Origin: an uncultured Clostridia bacterium
GTDB taxonomy: Bacteria; Bacillota; Clostridia; Christensenellales; Borkfalkiaceae
DNA: 64,000 bases
Reading direction: 5' to 3'
Assembly: GCA_934254815.1 (NCBI GenBank)
Contig: CAKQME010000011.1
Coordinates: 16,010 to 80,009 of the forward strand
The notes under the pieces are model-generated. The model did not search any database. It was given only the letters and a program-made list of their open reading frames with translations, and was not told where the DNA came from. Below, one piece after another: positions 62,950-64,000 of this stretch (its first letter is position 1; each line of letters starts with the position of its first letter). The translations under genes were made by a program, and so were the position numbers.

Positions 62950-63492
62950 TTAAAAATGCGCGGCGATAAAATCCGCCGACAGCGCGGCAAGTTGAATGTC
63001 TACCGAAGTTATCGGCATATCCTTGCTTTTGTCCGCCAGTATAATCCCGCCGATAACCTCTTTGTTAGTGGCTATCGGCATTACCAACTCATTGAAAAAA
63101 CCGTAATTTTCGCCGTCGGTAAGGTCTGCAGGCTCTCCGCCGTCGGCGTGATTTACAACGAGCGGCTTGTTTCCGTCAAGCAATTTAAACAACTTTTTGG
63201 AAATGTTTTTTGCGTGGAAGTCTTTAGACCCCGTTCCGCAAGCCGATAAAAACACGTCTTTGTCGCATACGGCGGCAGTATGCCCCGTGCGGGCGGAAAG
63301 ACTTGCCGCAACGCAGTCCGCCAAACCGTCGGCATTGAAAATAGGCGAGTATTTTTTAAGTATAATCTCGTCTCTGTCGGTAAAAATCTCCAGGGGGTCG
63401 CCCTCTTCGATTTTGAGTATTCTTCTTATTTCGCGCGGAATAACGACTCTGCCGAGTACGTCAACGCGCCTGACTATTCCCGTTGCTTTCAT
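62950..63492 (-). CDS. spoVT: Stage V sporulation regulator SpoVT
   Basis: The 180-aa protein starts KATGIVRRVDVLGRVVIPRE, an AbrB-type swapped-hairpin DNA-binding domain (1-50) nearly identical to that of SpoVT, followed by a GAF domain (about 55-178). SpoVT tunes forespore gene expression, including sigma-G targets such as germination genes; gerABC at 2917-6630 could be among its targets (inference). The ATG at 63492 was chosen because it matches the family start exactly, although no SD is visible; a start at 63561 would add 23 unconserved residues. It heads the spoVT-yabM-mazG-dus-...-DUF6062 run. Confidence 0.94.
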   Translation of the reverse strand: MKATGIVRRVDVLGRVVIPREIRRILKIEEGDPLEIFTDRDEIILKKYSPIFNADGLADCVAASLSARTGHTAAVCDKDVFLSACGTGSKDFHAKNISKKLFKLLDGNKPLVVNHADGGEPADLTDGENYGFFNELVMPIATNKEVIGGIILADKSKDMPITSVDIQLAALSADFIAAHF

Positions 63493-63575
63493 ATATATTG
63501 AGTATTGCGTATTTTCGGCAAAATTATTCCTTAAGCTTTTAGATTGCATAAAAATATTCAAGCTTTATATAATTA

Positions 63576-63606
63576 AAAAAACGTCGGTAAAATCCGACGT
63601 TTTTAG
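63576..63606. terminator. Hairpin upstream of spoVT, possible bidirectional terminator
   Basis: AAAACGTCGG pairs with CCGACGTTTT (within 63578-63604), with A-run and T-run on either side. Confidence 0.6.
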
Positions 63607-63625
63607 CTGTATCTGCAATGAAAAA

Positions 63626-63660
63626 AAGTTCATCTAATATACTATTAGGTGAACTTTTTT
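63626..63660. terminator. Long palindrome with T-run
   Basis: AAGTTCATCTAATA (63626-63639) pairs with TATTAGGTGAACTT (63643-63656) around a TAC loop, followed by TTTT. A closely similar palindrome lies inverted at 63759-63790. Confidence 0.65.
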
Positions 63661-63760
63661 CTTTGATTGTACCACTTTTTCTTGCGGCTGTCAAATAAAT
63701 TTCAATATTATACGGAAAATTTTACCATTTTTGCGGTGATTTTAAACTTCAAACCGTGAA

Positions 63761-63791
63761 TAGTTCGCCTATTAGTATAATAGATGAACTT
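63761..63791 (+). promoter_or_regulatory. Imperfect palindrome over a -10 box
   Basis: AGTTCGCCTATTA and TAATAGATGAACT form an imperfect dyad around GTA. It contains TATAAT (63776-63781), a plausible -10 for the gene at 63804, without a good -35. In inverse orientation it matches the palindrome at 63626-63656 at most positions. Confidence 0.5.
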
Positions 63792-63803
63792 CTGCGATTG
63801 ATT

Positions 63804-64000
63804 ATGCAAAAGGTTTTAAAGTCGATTATTTTAATATTGTCGGTGGCGTTGGTGTCGCTCGTAATAATGCTCATATACGGAGTAAGTTGTCTGGGTAAGC
63901 CGTTAAAGACAGTGCGAGTAAAAGTAGACGGAGAAAGCGTAAGCGAATTGAACGTAAACGTAGAAAATCTGTTGCCTGCATCGAGCCGCGAATACGCAAT
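63804..64000 (+). CDS. Unknown exported or membrane-anchored protein (3' partial)
   Basis: An open frame from ATG 63804 runs past the window edge (65 full codons visible). It begins with a basic residue pair and a long hydrophobic helix (VLKSIILILSVALVSLVIMLIY), then GVSCLGKP, which could be a lipobox-like cysteine, then a charged exported stretch (VKVDGESVSELNVNVENLLP). No domain is recognisable from this fragment and no clear SD precedes the ATG. Its start lies 13-23 bp after the palindromic -10 region. Divergent from spoVT. Confidence 0.6.
   Translation, partial: MQKVLKSIILILSVALVSLVIMLIYGVSCLGKPLKTVRVKVDGESVSELNVNVENLLPASSREYA

Noticed and set aside
63493..63561. Longer spoVT start
   Set aside because: Known SpoVT proteins begin exactly at KATGIVRR after the initiator Met; the 23 extra residues are not conserved and have no better SD.

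Overview
The window looks like a chromosomal segment of an anaerobic, endospore-forming Firmicute, probably an uncultured gut clostridium (Christensenellales-like). This is an inference from gerABC germination genes, a spoVT-yabM-mazG block, classical Gram-positive promoters and Shine-Dalgarno sites, high use of ATA and other A/T-ending codons, and large BspA-like leucine-rich-repeat surface proteins. No tRNA, rRNA, CRISPR array, transposase or prophage gene was seen.

Layout. 1-2765: 3' part of a large exported protein with InlB-type (Flg_new) and GLUG repeats. 2917-6630 (minus): gerA-gerB-gerC, a spore germinant receptor operon. 6769-7857: NahK-like sugar kinase. 7925-10614: a lysine-riboswitch-controlled ABC transporter, made of a substrate-binding/permease fusion and an ATPase. 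10664-39341: a 28-kb island of three paralogous giant lipoproteins (3078, 3013 and 3124 aa) with InlB-like, Fn3-like and LRR_5 repeats. Each gene has its own sigma-A promoter and a shared leader carrying tandem 22-bp hairpin units (2, 2 and 4 copies). 39442-49891: housekeeping genes rplS, comM, dprA, topA, trmFO, hslV, hslU, hisS and trxA, with mostly overlapping reading frames. 49926-52735: a GntR/LacI-type regulator and a COG2509 flavoprotein. 52769-53680: an intergenic array of palindromic dispersed repeats. 53783-57356: a small island with a fourth LRR_5 lipoprotein and a downstream unknown gene, divergent from a small XRE regulator. Two 21-bp palindromes sit on the two promoters. 57446-63492 (minus): spoVT, yabM/spoVB-like flippase, mazG, dus, a degenerate nitrilase-like gene, trmL and a DUF6062 gene, packed as one probable operon. 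63804-64000: start of an unknown exported protein.

How the parts work together. The housekeeping stretch resembles the rplS...dprA-topA-trmFO-hslVU synteny of Firmicutes, but xerC and codY are absent from their usual places. The accessory content is dominated by surface display: four LRR_5 proteins and one GLUG protein, all with lipoprotein-type signals where the N terminus is visible.

Most unusual signals: (i) the 22-bp leader hairpin arrays of varying copy number before the giant genes; (ii) about 1.1 kb of apparently exact identity between giants 1 and 2, and a double palindrome at a mosaic junction in all three, suggesting domain shuffling; (iii) a substrate-binding domain that looks circularly permuted and fused to its permease; (iv) the XRE/palindrome switch of the 53.8-57.4 kb island.
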